Source: Usnea hakonensis (lineage: Eukaryota; Ascomycota; Lecanoromycetes; Lecanorales; Parmeliaceae). From it: a stretch of 11,910 bases of DNA. The stretch covers positions 1 to 11,910 of the forward strand of contig BLJB01000783.1 of the NCBI GenBank assembly GCA_013423325.1. Direction: 5' to 3'. The position numbers and the translations under genes are program-made. Below the pieces are notes generated by a model. It saw nothing but the letters and a program-made list of their open reading frames with translations, searched no databases and was not told where the DNA came from. Positions 1-7,730 of the stretch are shown here, one piece after another. The stretch's first letter is position 1. Each line of letters starts with the position of its first letter.

Positions 1-95
1 ACCCGTGCGGTAGCCTTCCCACAGGGTGCGCCAGGCTGTGTCACCCCAGCCCCGCACTCTTCCCCTTATTGCCTCCGTCTCCTTCATCCTCTATA
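1..95. other. Unmutated GC-rich flank, possible gene edge
   Basis: This stretch is GC-rich, contains CA and TG freely, and contrasts sharply with what follows. On the minus strand an ATG at 87-85 opens a frame of 29 codons that runs off the window edge, with a TAG two codons upstream of the ATG. On the plus strand frame 1 is also open from base 1 to a TAG at 94-96. Either could be the edge of a real gene, but high GC alone leaves frames open over so short a distance. I do not recognise either peptide. It marks the outer border of the transposon island. Confidence 0.4.
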
Positions 96-459
96 GATAT
101 TAGAGTTAAATATTAAATATTTAAAATATCTTCTAAATTAATTATTAAGGTAGATAAAAATAGTATACTTTTTAAAATATTAACTTTATTTTTAAAACTA
201 GATTATTTTATTTCTCTCTAATTTAGAATAGCTAGAAACTATAATAAGAGTTTTAAAGCTATACTCTACTCTTATTTTTATTAAGCGAGCTTCTAGATTC
301 TATTCTTTTTTAATAATACTTTATATACTCCCTCGCGCTAATAAAGTATACGGGTTTTATATATAATCTTTACCTTCTCTTTTTCTACCCCTCGAAGTTC
401 CTCGGCTAACTACTCGTCTCGGAGTCGATAGTGCTCTTTAAGCCTAAGCTTGGCTTAGT
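96..459. other. RIP-mutated stretch without recognised gene
   Basis: This AT-rich DNA has many stops in the frames I read and no integrase, RNase H or RT motif that I could align. It would be the expected place for the missing upstream part of the plus-strand Gypsy pol, but the frame used by the integrase (codon starts at position mod 3 = 1) gives no zinc-binding HHCC pattern here. It is probably the remnant of another repeat. A near-palindrome at 439-457 sits close to where integrase homology begins. Confidence 0.5.
439..457. repeat. 19-bp near-palindrome at truncation point
   Basis: The arms TAAGCC (439-444) and GGCTTA (452-457) are perfect inverted repeats around a 7-base centre containing AAGCTT; the full 19 bases differ from their reverse complement only at two paired positions. 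It keeps one unmutated TG at 451-452. It lies within about 20 bases of where recognisable integrase sequence starts, so it may mark a deletion or insertion junction. Chance occurrence is possible. Confidence 0.4.
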
Positions 460-1620
460 AAATTATTTTAAAGTAAGATAAATAGATTATTAATACTACT
501 ACTAATTCTATAAATCTATTAATAAGATATATTAATAAATTTTATTACTAGTCTTTCTTTTTTAGAAAGATTTAATATTATATATACTCTTATTTATTAC
601 CTTATTAAAGAGAGATACTATATATTATACTTCTAAAATAATAATAGAATCTTAATTAAGTCCTTAATATAGGTTTTTCTCTAGAACTTATATCGCCTCT
701 ATAAACTCTTAAACTCTATTATATTAGATAAAGAATTATAATTTATATCTATCTTATAAAAGAGTCTATATAAAAGATTTAGAATCTAAATTAACCTCTT
801 TACTACCTATTATCTATAAATAAATAAATAAACTAAGAGGGTAAATTAAAATATTAAAAAAGGCTTCTAAACCTTTTATAATTATATATAAAATAATTAG
901 ACTAAGTAGATTCCTATAATAAAGTTTATTAATAATAGTAATATAGTCTTCTTAACTTTACTTATATCTTTTTTTATAAATAAAGAATTTAACCCCTATA
1001 TAAGCTTTAATTTTAATATAATAGATTATAAAACTATAAGGAAAAGATTATAAGTCTTAAAAATTAAAAATATTATTAAGAGAATAAAGGAAATCCTAAA
1101 ATATAATAAAAAATATTTAAAAGCCTTTTAAATTATAATAGAAAAATAAATAAATAAGTATTATAAAAAAGTCTTATTTAATATTAATAATAAAGTATAA
1201 CTATCTTTTAAATATATTAAGATAATAAGGCTCTATAAGAATCTAGAGGATAAATAACTAGATCTCTATAAAATTATAGAGTAAGTTAATATTATCTATT
1301 ATCTAGATCTTTCTTATATATAGTAAATCTATAATATATTCTATTTATAATATTTTTAGAAGTACCTCGATAACCCTTTTTCGAGATAGTAGAGACCTCT
1401 ACTAAAACTAAAGATCCTACTAAAGAGTAATAAATAGAATATTAATAATATACTAGGCTCCCGCTATTATTATAATTATTTATAATATAAAGTTAAATAG
1501 ATAGATATTTTAAAAGACGATAAATAATATTATATAGATAGTAATAAATTTAATAATATTAAAAAGATAGTCTAGAAGTTTTATAAATAATATCTAAAGG
1601 CTCCTTATTAATATTAGTCT
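460..1620 (+). pseudogene. Ty3/Gypsy pol remnant: integrase and chromodomain
   Basis: One frame (codon starts at mod 3 = 1) carries the whole remnant. The integrase catalytic positions are codon 538-540 (now AAT, expected Asp, before FITS), codon 727-729 (GAT, intact Asp, followed by K-x-x-x-F) and codon 835-837 (now AAG, expected Glu, before RVN). The second and third are exactly 36 codons apart, the D,D-35-E spacing. At 1189-1350 the C-terminal (GPY/F) module reads NKV-stop-LSFKYIK, then LEDK and L-D-L-Y-K-I, where family members have K-V-W-L-S and L-G-P-Y-K-I. At 1432-1605 a chromodomain follows: ILGSRY, then YKVK-stop-ID, D-D-K-stop-YYIDSNKFNN. Stops fall where Trp or Gln are expected. 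Two of three catalytic residues are lost, so the protein is dead. Upstream RT and RNase H are absent. Confidence 0.93.
1432..1605 (+). pseudogene. Chromodomain of plus-strand Gypsy element
   Basis: Translated in the integrase frame, this segment shows the order expected for a chromodomain fused to fungal Gypsy integrases: an I-L-x-S-R start at about 1450, an aromatic and basic stretch, YKVK followed by a stop where Trp is expected, then an acidic DD, a stop for Trp, and a closing KIV-stop-KFYK helix. Known: such domains bind methylated histone H3 and direct integration to heterochromatin. It follows the GPY module after a linker of about 25 codons in the same frame. Aromatic cage residues cannot be judged because Trp codons have become stops. 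Confidence 0.85.
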
Positions 1621-2172
1621 TATTAAAATAATTTTAATTTAATAATATCTTAAATATTACGTTATTCGACTACTTTTACAGATTTAAGTTATATAGATCT
1701 TTTTTAATAAATTATAATTAGAGAAAAAGCTACTAAAAGCTATTACTTCTTAATATCTATATTAAATAAGGCCTACTATATATACTTCTATTATTAATAT
1801 ATATCTAAATATTCTTCGATATTACTTAATATTACCCTTAGAGTATTACTATCGCTATTAGTAGCCTATATCTAAATTACTTTTCGGTATTTAACCTATT
1901 TCTTTAGAGAAAGTTTATAAATAAGACTTTATAATTAAGGTTAAATTCGGCTTAATTCGACTTAATAGTATCTAGCTAATAGAAGGCCTTTATTCGATAA
2001 TTTTATCTCCGCTTCTAAATTAAATATTAAATTATTATTCTATATTTAAATACCTTTTTATTAACTATTTTACTAATCTAGAACTAAATCGCTTTATTCC
2101 GAAAGCCCTAAAATAATATAATATTATATATATAAAGAATATTATCTCTTAAAATATATAAATATATCTTCT
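1621..2172. other. Pol tail / 3' untranslated stretch of Gypsy element
   Basis: Between the chromodomain and the polypurine tract lie about 550 bases of RIP-mutated DNA. The pol frame can be read on with stops that might again be former Gln or Trp codons, so this could be a C-terminal extension of the polyprotein, but I see no domain. No separate gene was recognised on either strand. Confidence 0.5.
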
Positions 2173-2184
2173 AAAGGGGGGGGG
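2173..2184 (+). other. Polypurine tract of plus-strand Gypsy element
   Basis: AAA followed by nine G residues, immediately upstream of the putative 3' LTR. In LTR retrotransposons this purine run primes plus-strand DNA synthesis and sits directly against the 3' LTR. It contains no CA or TG, so RIP could not erase it. Confidence 0.75.
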
Positions 2185-2188
2185 ATAA

Positions 2189-2381
2189 TATTATAAGTAT
2201 AACTACTTATAGGGCTAAAGGAGATATATAATCTTTTTCTTATTTAGATTTAGCGCCTTAATACCTCTCTATCTATATATCTTTCTTATACCTATATATA
2301 GATTTTACCTCCTTATTAATTGAATCCTAGTTATATACTACTATTAACTTGATCTGGTTGTAGTCCTAATAGTAGATAATA
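2189..2381 (+). repeat. Putative 3' LTR of plus-strand Gypsy element
   Basis: It begins four bases after the polypurine tract with TATTATAAG, which fits a RIP-mutated TGTTATAAG or TGTCATAAG. The right end is set by a matching ATAATA at about 2376-2381 (a mutated ATAACA). A TATA-like run lies at 2293-2300. The last ~60 bases (2310-2370) retain unmutated TG pairs. No second copy is in the window, so the right border is uncertain by tens of bases. Confidence 0.5.
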
Positions 2382-2521
2382 TTATTATTAGAGAAATAAT
2401 TTATTAAGGGCTAATCTAAATATTCTTAATAAGATTAATATTATATTATAGATCTAGTAAAGGCGCTATTAATATTAGTACTAAAGCTATCTAAAATAGA
2501 GCGAATTAATTTATATTTAAT

Positions 2522-2526
2522 ATTTA
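2522..2526. repeat. Target-site duplication ATTTA, left
   Basis: The five bases ATTTA directly precede the left LTR's TG. The identical five bases follow the right LTR at 4460-4464. A 5-bp duplication is typical for LTR retrotransposon integrases. Confidence 0.85.
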
Positions 2527-2709
2527 TGTTAGGGAACCGAATAATGGACCGAGTAATAGTATTTGGGTATTAGTATTAACGAGAATATTAGCTATATAGA
2601 AGCCATAGTACAAATATACCAAAGAAATTATTATAGACAATACTAAGGCGCTAGGCTAAAAGAGGCTTAGCGCTTCTCCACTAAGGAGATATAAGTTTAA
2701 ACTATAATA
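2527..2709 (-). repeat. LTR of small element, left copy
   Basis: 183 bp, starting TGTTAGGGAAC and ending TAATA (mutated TGACA). It keeps G or C in its left part where the right copy shows A or T, and the reverse is true in its right part, so RIP hit the two copies unevenly. On the minus strand it is preceded by the G-rich run at 2713-2723, making it the 3' LTR if the element is read that way. Confidence 0.88.
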
Positions 2710-2712
2710 CTA

Positions 2713-2723
2713 CCCCCCCCTCC
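2713..2723 (-). other. Polypurine tract of small LTR element
   Basis: Eight C residues followed by TCC on the plus strand, i.e. GGAGGGGGGGG on the minus strand, ending three bases before the left LTR. This position and composition match a plus-strand primer for an element read on the minus strand, and resemble the tract of the neighbouring Gypsy element at 2173-2184. Confidence 0.6.
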
Positions 2724-2756
2724 ACATAGCTATATCTCTATAGCTAATATTATAAC

Positions 2757-2784
2757 AATAGCGAGGTAGTAATAGCGAGGTATT
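2757..2784. repeat. 14-bp tandem duplication
   Basis: AATAGCGAGGTAGT at 2757-2770 is followed at once by AATAGCGAGGTATT at 2771-2784, differing at one base. It lies just inside the small LTR element and has no visible function. Confidence 0.7.
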
Positions 2785-3400
2785 AGTTATAATCCTATAC
2801 TCTATACTCTCGCCGAGTATATCTACCTTTATAGTAAAATATTAAAAAAAAAGATAACTTTTAACTTCTCCGCCCTCTTAGGGCTCGCGACTATAGTAAT
2901 AAGCCGAATCTTATAGTAATAGAGGTATTAATATAGGGTAATAGCCTAGGAAGGCGCTTATAGCGATAGTATTAATACTAAGAATTAGTAGTATAGGTAA
3001 AAATTAGTAGTTTTAGCCTATTTAGCCAAAAGTAGTAAAAAAAAATCGAAATCAAATAAGGCCAAATCGTACAAATCCGAAAAGTCCGATAATTTACCAA
3101 ATCGAAACTAATTTAAATACGCTAACCGCATATAGCTAGGCCGGCTTCCGATAGTACTCGTAATAATAGTATTACTATTACTAGTAAGAAGAAGGAGGAG
3201 AAATCTATTAGTACTATAATAGCTATTCTACCTCTTTTATTAATCTTTCTCTATAGCCTTTTTATTAGCTATAATAGCCTTTTCTTTTTCTTTAAATCAT
3301 AGTATTAATAGCTATAAGTCTCGTCTTCTTTCTTCTTTCTAGATCCGAATCTAAATCGAATTATAAATAGGTAGAGTCTTCTTCTTCTAGTAAAAAAAGC
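2785..3400. other. Non-coding interior of small LTR element
   Basis: I see no gene in this stretch. It is less AT-rich than the surrounding Gypsy remnants and keeps some CA and TG, especially at 3030-3130. Short pyrimidine-rich CTT/TCT runs at about 3230-3360 are followed by the Ser/Arg/Lys-like duplicated segment. No long frame or retroviral motif was found on either strand. Confidence 0.5.
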
Positions 3401-3403
3401 GTA

Positions 3404-3553
3404 GTTATAAGAGTTACTAGCCTTGCTACAAATCTCGTTATCTCGTCTCTTTAACAATTTCTTCTAGTAAGAAGTATAATTATAAGAGCCATCGGCCTCG
3501 CTATAAATCTCGTTATCTCTTAAATGATTTCTTCTTCTTTCTTTCTTCTTACG
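3404..3553. repeat. 75-bp tandem duplication, Ser/Arg/Lys-rich if translated
   Basis: A segment beginning GTTATAAGAG at 3404 and its partner beginning ATTATAAGAG at 3479 share the run CTACAAATCTCGTTATCTC or its RIP variant, at a spacing of 75 bases, a multiple of three. Plus-strand translation of both copies gives short peptides rich in Ser, Lys, Arg and Tyr such as YKSRYL. That could be the remains of a basic, RS-type nucleic-acid-binding tail, or just low-complexity DNA. The frame is not open beyond this segment. Confidence 0.5.
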
Positions 3554-3589
3554 GAGGTCTCTCCTCGAGACTCGATAAGAACTATAGGG

Positions 3590-4225
3590 TAAACGAGAAA
3601 TAATCGCAACGTCTCCTCGCAAAGATAGGTAAATTAGGTAAAATAAGCGAGAGATAGTCGAAATATCTCCTTATAGAGGTAGATAGATAATAGATAATAG
3701 ATAATAATTATAGGCCTTAAGCAAGAGAAAGCCGTCAAATCCTAAAGATAATAGTAGAGAAATAGCGAGAGCTCTCTATAGATAGATAGGATAAACAGTT
3801 AATAGACAGGCCTTAGATAAGAGAAAATCGTCAAATCCTAGGGATAATAGTAGGGAAATAGCGAGAGCTCTCCGCAGATAGATAGAATAGATAGGTAATA
3901 GATAGATAGATAATAAGCCTTAGGCGAGAGAAAGCCGTCGATTTTCTAAAATAATAGATAGAAAACCGATAAGAAATCCCCGTATATAGATAGAATAGAC
4001 AGTTATAGGCCTTAAGCGAAAAATAGTCGAATATCTCTTCTATAATAAGACAATTAATAAGGCGATTAAGTAGTCGATATTCGAGAGGTCTCCGAAGGCG
4101 GATAGGATAAATAGTTAGATAATAGGCCTTAGGCGAGAGAAAGCCGTTAATTCCTAAAACAAATAGGCCGGAATATAGCGAGAAATCTCCGCAGGCGATA
4201 GATAACAAATAGAATAGTTATAGAA
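3590..4225. repeat. Minisatellite, 92-117 bp units
   Basis: Five recognisable units start with TTAGGCGAGAGAAAGCCGT or a close variant, each preceded by (A)GCC or GGCC, at 3717, 3813, 3920, 4012 and 4129 (spacings 96, 107, 92 and 117). Two more decayed copies precede them at about 3592 and 3648. Each unit continues with a block resembling AGCGAGAGCTCTCCGCAGAT and then a variable (GATA)n-like run, which explains the length variation. It fills the right half of the small LTR element. A 125-codon open frame on the minus strand (4208-3831) lies wholly inside it; because unit lengths are not multiples of three and the peptide matches nothing I know, I treat that frame as accidental. Confidence 0.88.
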
Positions 4226-4276
4226 ATAATATTTAATAATAGCTTCGCTTAGGGCTATAAGGGATAGCTAATATTA

Positions 4277-4459
4277 TATTAGGGAACTAAATAATAGACC
4301 GAGTAATAGTATTTAGATATTAGTATTAACGAGAATATTAGCTATATAGAAGCCATAGTACAAATGCACCGAAGAAATCATTATAAATAATACCAAGGCG
4401 CTAGGCCGAAAGAGGCTTAGCGCTTCTCCGCCAAGGAGGTACGAGTTCAAACCATGACA
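4277..4459 (-). repeat. LTR of small element, right copy
   Basis: 183 bp, starting TATTA (mutated TGTTA) and ending with unmutated TGACA, directly followed by the ATTTA duplication. The right half is the best preserved copy of this LTR and keeps CA and TG at 4365-4459. It contains two hairpins (4398-4423 and 4426-4438) followed by a GAGTTCAAACC motif. If the element is read on the minus strand this is the 5' LTR, and the adjoining bases (4276 leftward) would hold the primer-binding site, which I cannot identify securely. Confidence 0.88.
4398..4452 (+). other. Double hairpin plus B-box-like motif in LTR
   Basis: Arms GCGCTAGGCC (4398-4407) and GGCTTAGCGC (4414-4423) pair over 10 bp, including one G-T pair, around a 6-base loop. 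A second stem, CTCC (4426-4429) with GGAG (4435-4438), follows at once. Then comes AGTTCAAACC (4443-4452), which fits the RNA polymerase III B-box pattern RGTTCRANYC. The order resembles the anticodon arm, long variable arm and T arm of a class II (Leu/Ser) tRNA, but the first stem is too long, the loop has 6 bases, the T stem pairs poorly and no A box is evident. Call it tRNA-like at most. The left LTR has the same elements with RIP changes. Confidence 0.45.
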
Positions 4460-4464
4460 ATTTA
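4460..4464. repeat. Target-site duplication ATTTA, right
   Basis: ATTTA immediately after the right LTR, identical to 2522-2526. Removing the element and one copy joins the flanking AT-rich DNA without a gap. Confidence 0.85.
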
Positions 4465-4513
4465 TATATTCTTATTAGATACTAAAAAGAGGAATCTTTA
4501 ATCTATAAAGTAT

Positions 4514-4921
4514 TACTATAGCCTCTATTAAGTAGAAAGTTTAACTATAAATTTATTTAAATTAAATAAAGTTTAAAGTAAATTATTTTAATAAAATAAT
4601 TTAATTATAAAATACTACTTAAGGGGCTAATTAGAAATATACGCCTTAAATTATATTATATAATAATTATTATAGAGGCCCTTCTAATAAATTAGTAGTT
4701 ACGTATATCTTAGTAGTAGAGGGTAAGCGTTTAGTTATAATAGAAAGAATAAAGAAAGTAAGATTTATTTAATAAAATTTAATATATTAGGCGAGGTATT
4801 AATATTTATTTTTATTAGCTTTAATAGCCTAGATAAATATATTAGATTAGTAAGATAATAAAAGTATAATAATTATATATAAGTTAAGTAGATTTTTTTT
4901 AATTATTCTCTTTTTATAGTA
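4514..4921 (-). repeat. Putative 3' LTR of minus-strand Gypsy
   Basis: On the minus strand it starts TACTATA directly after the purine run and ends TATAGTA, a perfect 7-bp terminal inverted repeat. Both ends fit RIP-mutated TG...CA termini. Length 408 bp. The bases between 4465 and 4513 would be older flanking DNA shared with 2382-2521 across the small LTR element. There is no second copy in the window, so the borders rest on the inverted repeat and the purine run only. Confidence 0.5.
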
Positions 4922-4930
4922 CCCTTTTCT
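4922..4930 (-). other. Short polypurine tract of minus-strand Gypsy
   Basis: AGAAAAGGG on the minus strand, lying between the end of the pol remnant and the putative 3' LTR that starts at 4921. Position and purine content fit a plus-strand primer, although it is short. Confidence 0.5.
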
Positions 4931-4937
4931 ATTAATT

Positions 4938-7566
4938 ATCGGGTTCGAATTAAGATCTTTAATTTTTTAAATTTTTTAACTATTTCGAATATATTTTATC
5001 TTAAGTCTATAACTAGCTTCTAGATTTTCTTATTATAATTAAGTTACTTTATTTAATATCTATTTTAGCGGCCTTATTTCTTATATTAAATAATTTTTTC
5101 TACTATCTAGTTTTTTTATTTCTAAATAATAATAGATATAGGAGATAGAATTTTATACTAAAAAAAGTCTATATTTATTTATTTAAAATATATAATTAAA
5201 ATTATTAGATAAATCTAAAATATTATAAATAGAAGTTTAAGTTTATATAAAAGTAGACTAATTTTTTTTAAAATCTTATAAGAACCGATTTTCTTTATAA
5301 ATAATAATAAATATTTAGAAATATAATATTTAATATTATTAATCTTAGCAATTTTTAGATAAATACTATTTTTAAAATCTAGAATTTTATATTTATTATT
5401 ATATCTTACTACTATCTTTATTTAGATAAGCTTAATTATATCTATAATATTATTTTAAATAGTATTTTTAATTTTAAAAAAATTTTCTATATTAGAATCT
5501 AGATTAAATATAGATTCTTATAAAAATTCTCTAGATTTTACTCTATATAACGCTTTATATAAAAAAATCTATATAGATAAATTTTTTAAAATATTTAGAA
5601 TATACTCTATTTTAGTAAATAGTATATTCTAACTTTCTTTATACTTATTAATTAATAGATAATAAAGAGTTATCTTTATAATTTAATTCGTCCTCTCTAT
5701 TTAACTATTTATAAATAAATAATATATTATTATTATATTAAGTTCTACTCTATATTTCTAGAATAGCGTTTTCTAAAAGATATTTATAAATTTTAGGTCT
5801 CGATTAGAGATAATTTAATATAGTAATCTTTAGAGTTTATAAATATTATTGAAATAGCGTTTAATCTAGACTTATATAGAGTCTATTTCTTTTTCTAGAA
5901 TAAGTCTAATAAATTTTAAAAACTTATTAGTTATAATTATTAGATAATTATTACTATCTATAATTATAGATAATTTTATAATAAAATCTATAAAAAGTTT
6001 CTTTAAAGATTATTTAGAATTTTTTAATAAATAGAGTTAATTATAGAAAAGCTATCTTAATAGCTTAGAGAATTAATAGAATAAATAGGTATTAATATAT
6101 CTCTAAATAATCTTTTATATTCTAGAGAAGTAGACTATATTTCTAAATCTATTATAAATATAATAAATACTATTATAGATATACTAGTTATACTTATATT
6201 CTAGAATTCTTTAAGTTAAAATTCTAGAAATATAAAGTCTATTTAGCTCGGGATATAAAACTATATATAAAAATTAGAAATCGAGATCTAGATAATATAA
6301 TTAATATATAGTCTATATATTAAATTCCTTATTTTAGATTTTTTTAATTTATTATTATAAGTACTTTTAGATTTTTCTAAAATATAGATTATTAGGTAGA
6401 GATATTAAGACTTCTTTAAAAAATTTATTATCGTTCTTTATTATTACTACTAGTAACGCTTTAATTTTATTTATCTTTTTAATGAATAGTCTAAAGAAAC
6501 TATCTATATTATTATAAAATTTACTAGTATAATATATAATATATATCTTTAATTAGAAGATATATAGATATAGTAACTATTTATTTAGATAAATTAATTT
6601 ATAACTAGATATTCTATTCTAGAGAGTATTTTTAAGAGCTATATAATCTATTATTACTATAAAGTTCCTATTATTAAAATATTAAGATAATTTAGTTAAA
6701 GTCTATACTAAGGCTTTAGCTTCTAATTTAGTAATCTAGTACTAGATTTTAGTATTACTAAAATCCCTTAATAAAAAAAGAATTAGTTATTTAATTCTAT
6801 TAATATCTAGTTAGTATAAAGTAATACTATATTCTTTTTTTTTTACTTCTATCTATATATAAAATAAATAAATAATTAAAATCTAGAAAAGCTAAAATTA
6901 ATATATTATATAATTTATTTTTTAAAGTTTTCTAGGCTCTATAATAATCTAGACTAACTTCTAGAATCCTTTTTTTAATAGTTTATTTTTTTTTTTTAAC
7001 TATTATTATAACCGCGCGTTTATTTATATTCTTCTTTATTAGAGTAGATATATCTATAGAAAGCCTCTTTTTTTTAATATAATTTCTATAGAGTCTACCT
7101 TTACTCGGTCCTTTTTTAAACCCTCTATCTTAAGTTATATAAAGGGTCTAGTAATAGTTATATAGTATTTAATAAATTTATAATAATATTTAAAGAATCT
7201 TAATCCTATCTCTAATTTTCTAAAATTTTTAAAAAATCTTATTTTATATATAGTTTTAATTTTCTTATTTATAGTATTTAATTCTAGATAAGAAATATAG
7301 TATTTAAAAGCTATAATATTTAAAGAGTAATAAAGTAATACTTTAAAACCTAATCTAAATATTTAATATAATCTTCTAATATTAGTAAAAAAATAATTAT
7401 ATTATTAATATATATTAGAACGAACTTCTATAGATATAGGGAGAGTAGCTTTTTTATTTAATATTAGAAAAATCCTAAAATATTAATAAATTCTATAGTA
7501 GAAATCTTAAGCTACTCTTAATCGCGGTAGAAAGTAATAAAAGTTATTTTTTACTACCTTACCGTT
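4938..7566 (-). pseudogene. Ty3/Gypsy pol remnant: RT, RNase H, integrase, chromodomain
   Basis: RT: codons at 7412-7401 read YINN, expected YxDD with both Asp turned to Asn, followed by IIIF; upstream lies TFITFYRD, matching the region before the palm loop. Thumb: about 7197 downward reads FFKYYYKFIKYY, the usual FLGxxxYYRxFI block. RNase H: Y-I-D at 6856-6851, LEAKALV with Glu at 6723-6721, and I-D-Y at 6651-6643; Glu to Asp is 25 codons as in relatives. Integrase: I-D-F at 5991-5983, ISNRDLKF with mutated Asp at 5805-5803, and IERTN with Glu at 5697-5695, exactly the D,D-35-E spacing. The GPY region is KIGSYKI near 5289. Thumb, part of RNase H and integrase share one frame; the RT palm, first RNase H block and chromodomain are shifted, so indels have occurred. 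It is non-functional. Confidence 0.95.
4955..5108 (-). pseudogene. Chromodomain of minus-strand Gypsy element
   Basis: From 5108 downward the minus strand reads stop-IVEKII, then K-stop-GR-stop-NRY-stop-IK-stop-LNY, and closes with stop-NIFEIVKKFKKLK. This fits a chromodomain (W-x-VEKI start, Y-x-VKW-x-x-Y core, N-x-x-EIVKEF helix) with Trp and Gln codons turned to stops. It is offset by one frame from the integrase GPY module near 5289. Known role of the family: binding to methylated histone H3 to steer integration into heterochromatin. Confidence 0.72.
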
Positions 7567-7730
7567 TATAACCACTTGTTTAATATTTGATTAATGGGAT
7601 ATTAATGGGGTATTCGATAAAACTCGGTATTTAACTAGACTCTACGATATCTCCTTAATAATAGCTAATTAATATAGAGTCTAATATAATATATATTAAA
7701 AATAACTATATATTAACTAGCTACTAATAA

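Larger units (their letters stand above)
460..2381 (+). mobile_element. 5'-truncated Ty3/Gypsy chromovirus, RIP-mutated
   Basis: Read left to right this is the 3' end of a chromodomain-bearing LTR retrotransposon: integrase core, integrase C-terminal module, chromodomain, polypurine tract (2173-2184) and a putative 3' LTR (about 2189-2381). The 5' LTR, gag, protease, RT, RNase H and the integrase zinc domain are not in the window, so the copy is truncated near 460. The coding part keeps one frame for more than 1.1 kb while holding many TAA/TAG codons, which fits point mutation by RIP without indels. It lies just upstream of the small LTR element and points the same way as the gag element at 8761. 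Confidence 0.88.
2527..4459 (-). mobile_element. Complete small non-autonomous LTR element (LARD/TRIM-like)
   Basis: Two 183-bp direct repeats (2527-2709 and 4277-4459) align without gaps at a constant offset of 1750. Combining both copies, the ends read TGTTA and TGACA, a TG...CA pair with an inverted repeat once one RIP change is allowed. ATTTA duplications flank the whole unit. By eye I count about 24 differences between the LTRs, all transitions, which is what RIP predicts. The internal 1567 bases hold no recognisable RT, integrase or RNase H. They hold a G-run next to the left LTR on the minus strand (2713-2723), which looks like a polypurine tract and suggests minus orientation; plus small duplications and a large minisatellite (~3590-4225). 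It is probably mobilised in trans by a larger element. Orientation is less sure than the boundaries. Confidence 0.88.
4514..7566 (-). mobile_element. 5'-truncated Ty3/Gypsy chromovirus on minus strand
   Basis: Reading the minus strand from about 7566 down to 4514 gives, in order: the second half of reverse transcriptase, RNase H, integrase, chromodomain, a short purine run and a putative 3' LTR. This is the standard Ty3/Gypsy order. The copy begins inside RT, so gag, protease, the RT fingers and the 5' LTR are gone; the break lies next to less mutated DNA at 7570-7610. It is a different family member from the plus-strand Gypsy at 460-2381, since the chromodomain and integrase peptides differ. 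RIP has removed almost all CA and TG. Confidence 0.9.

Noticed and set aside
2524..2709. SINE pair instead of LTRs
   Set aside because: The two copies are in direct orientation with no gap differences, have TG...CA ends and are jointly flanked by one 5-bp duplication, which fits LTRs of one element better than two separate SINEs.
3831..4208. 125-codon open frame on the minus strand
   Set aside because: It lies wholly within the minisatellite, whose unit lengths (92-117) are not multiples of three. The peptide is hydrophobic and matches no family I know, and there is no supporting neighbour. It is best explained by chance in a region with fewer TA stops on that strand.
3590..4225. CRISPR array
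   Set aside because: Units are long, contiguous and diverged without unique spacers, and the setting is a fungal transposon island.
4390..4459. A functional class II tRNA gene
   Set aside because: The anticodon-like stem is 10 bp with a 6-base loop, the T stem pairs poorly, no acceptor stem or A box is visible, and the sequence is part of an LTR with defined ends.
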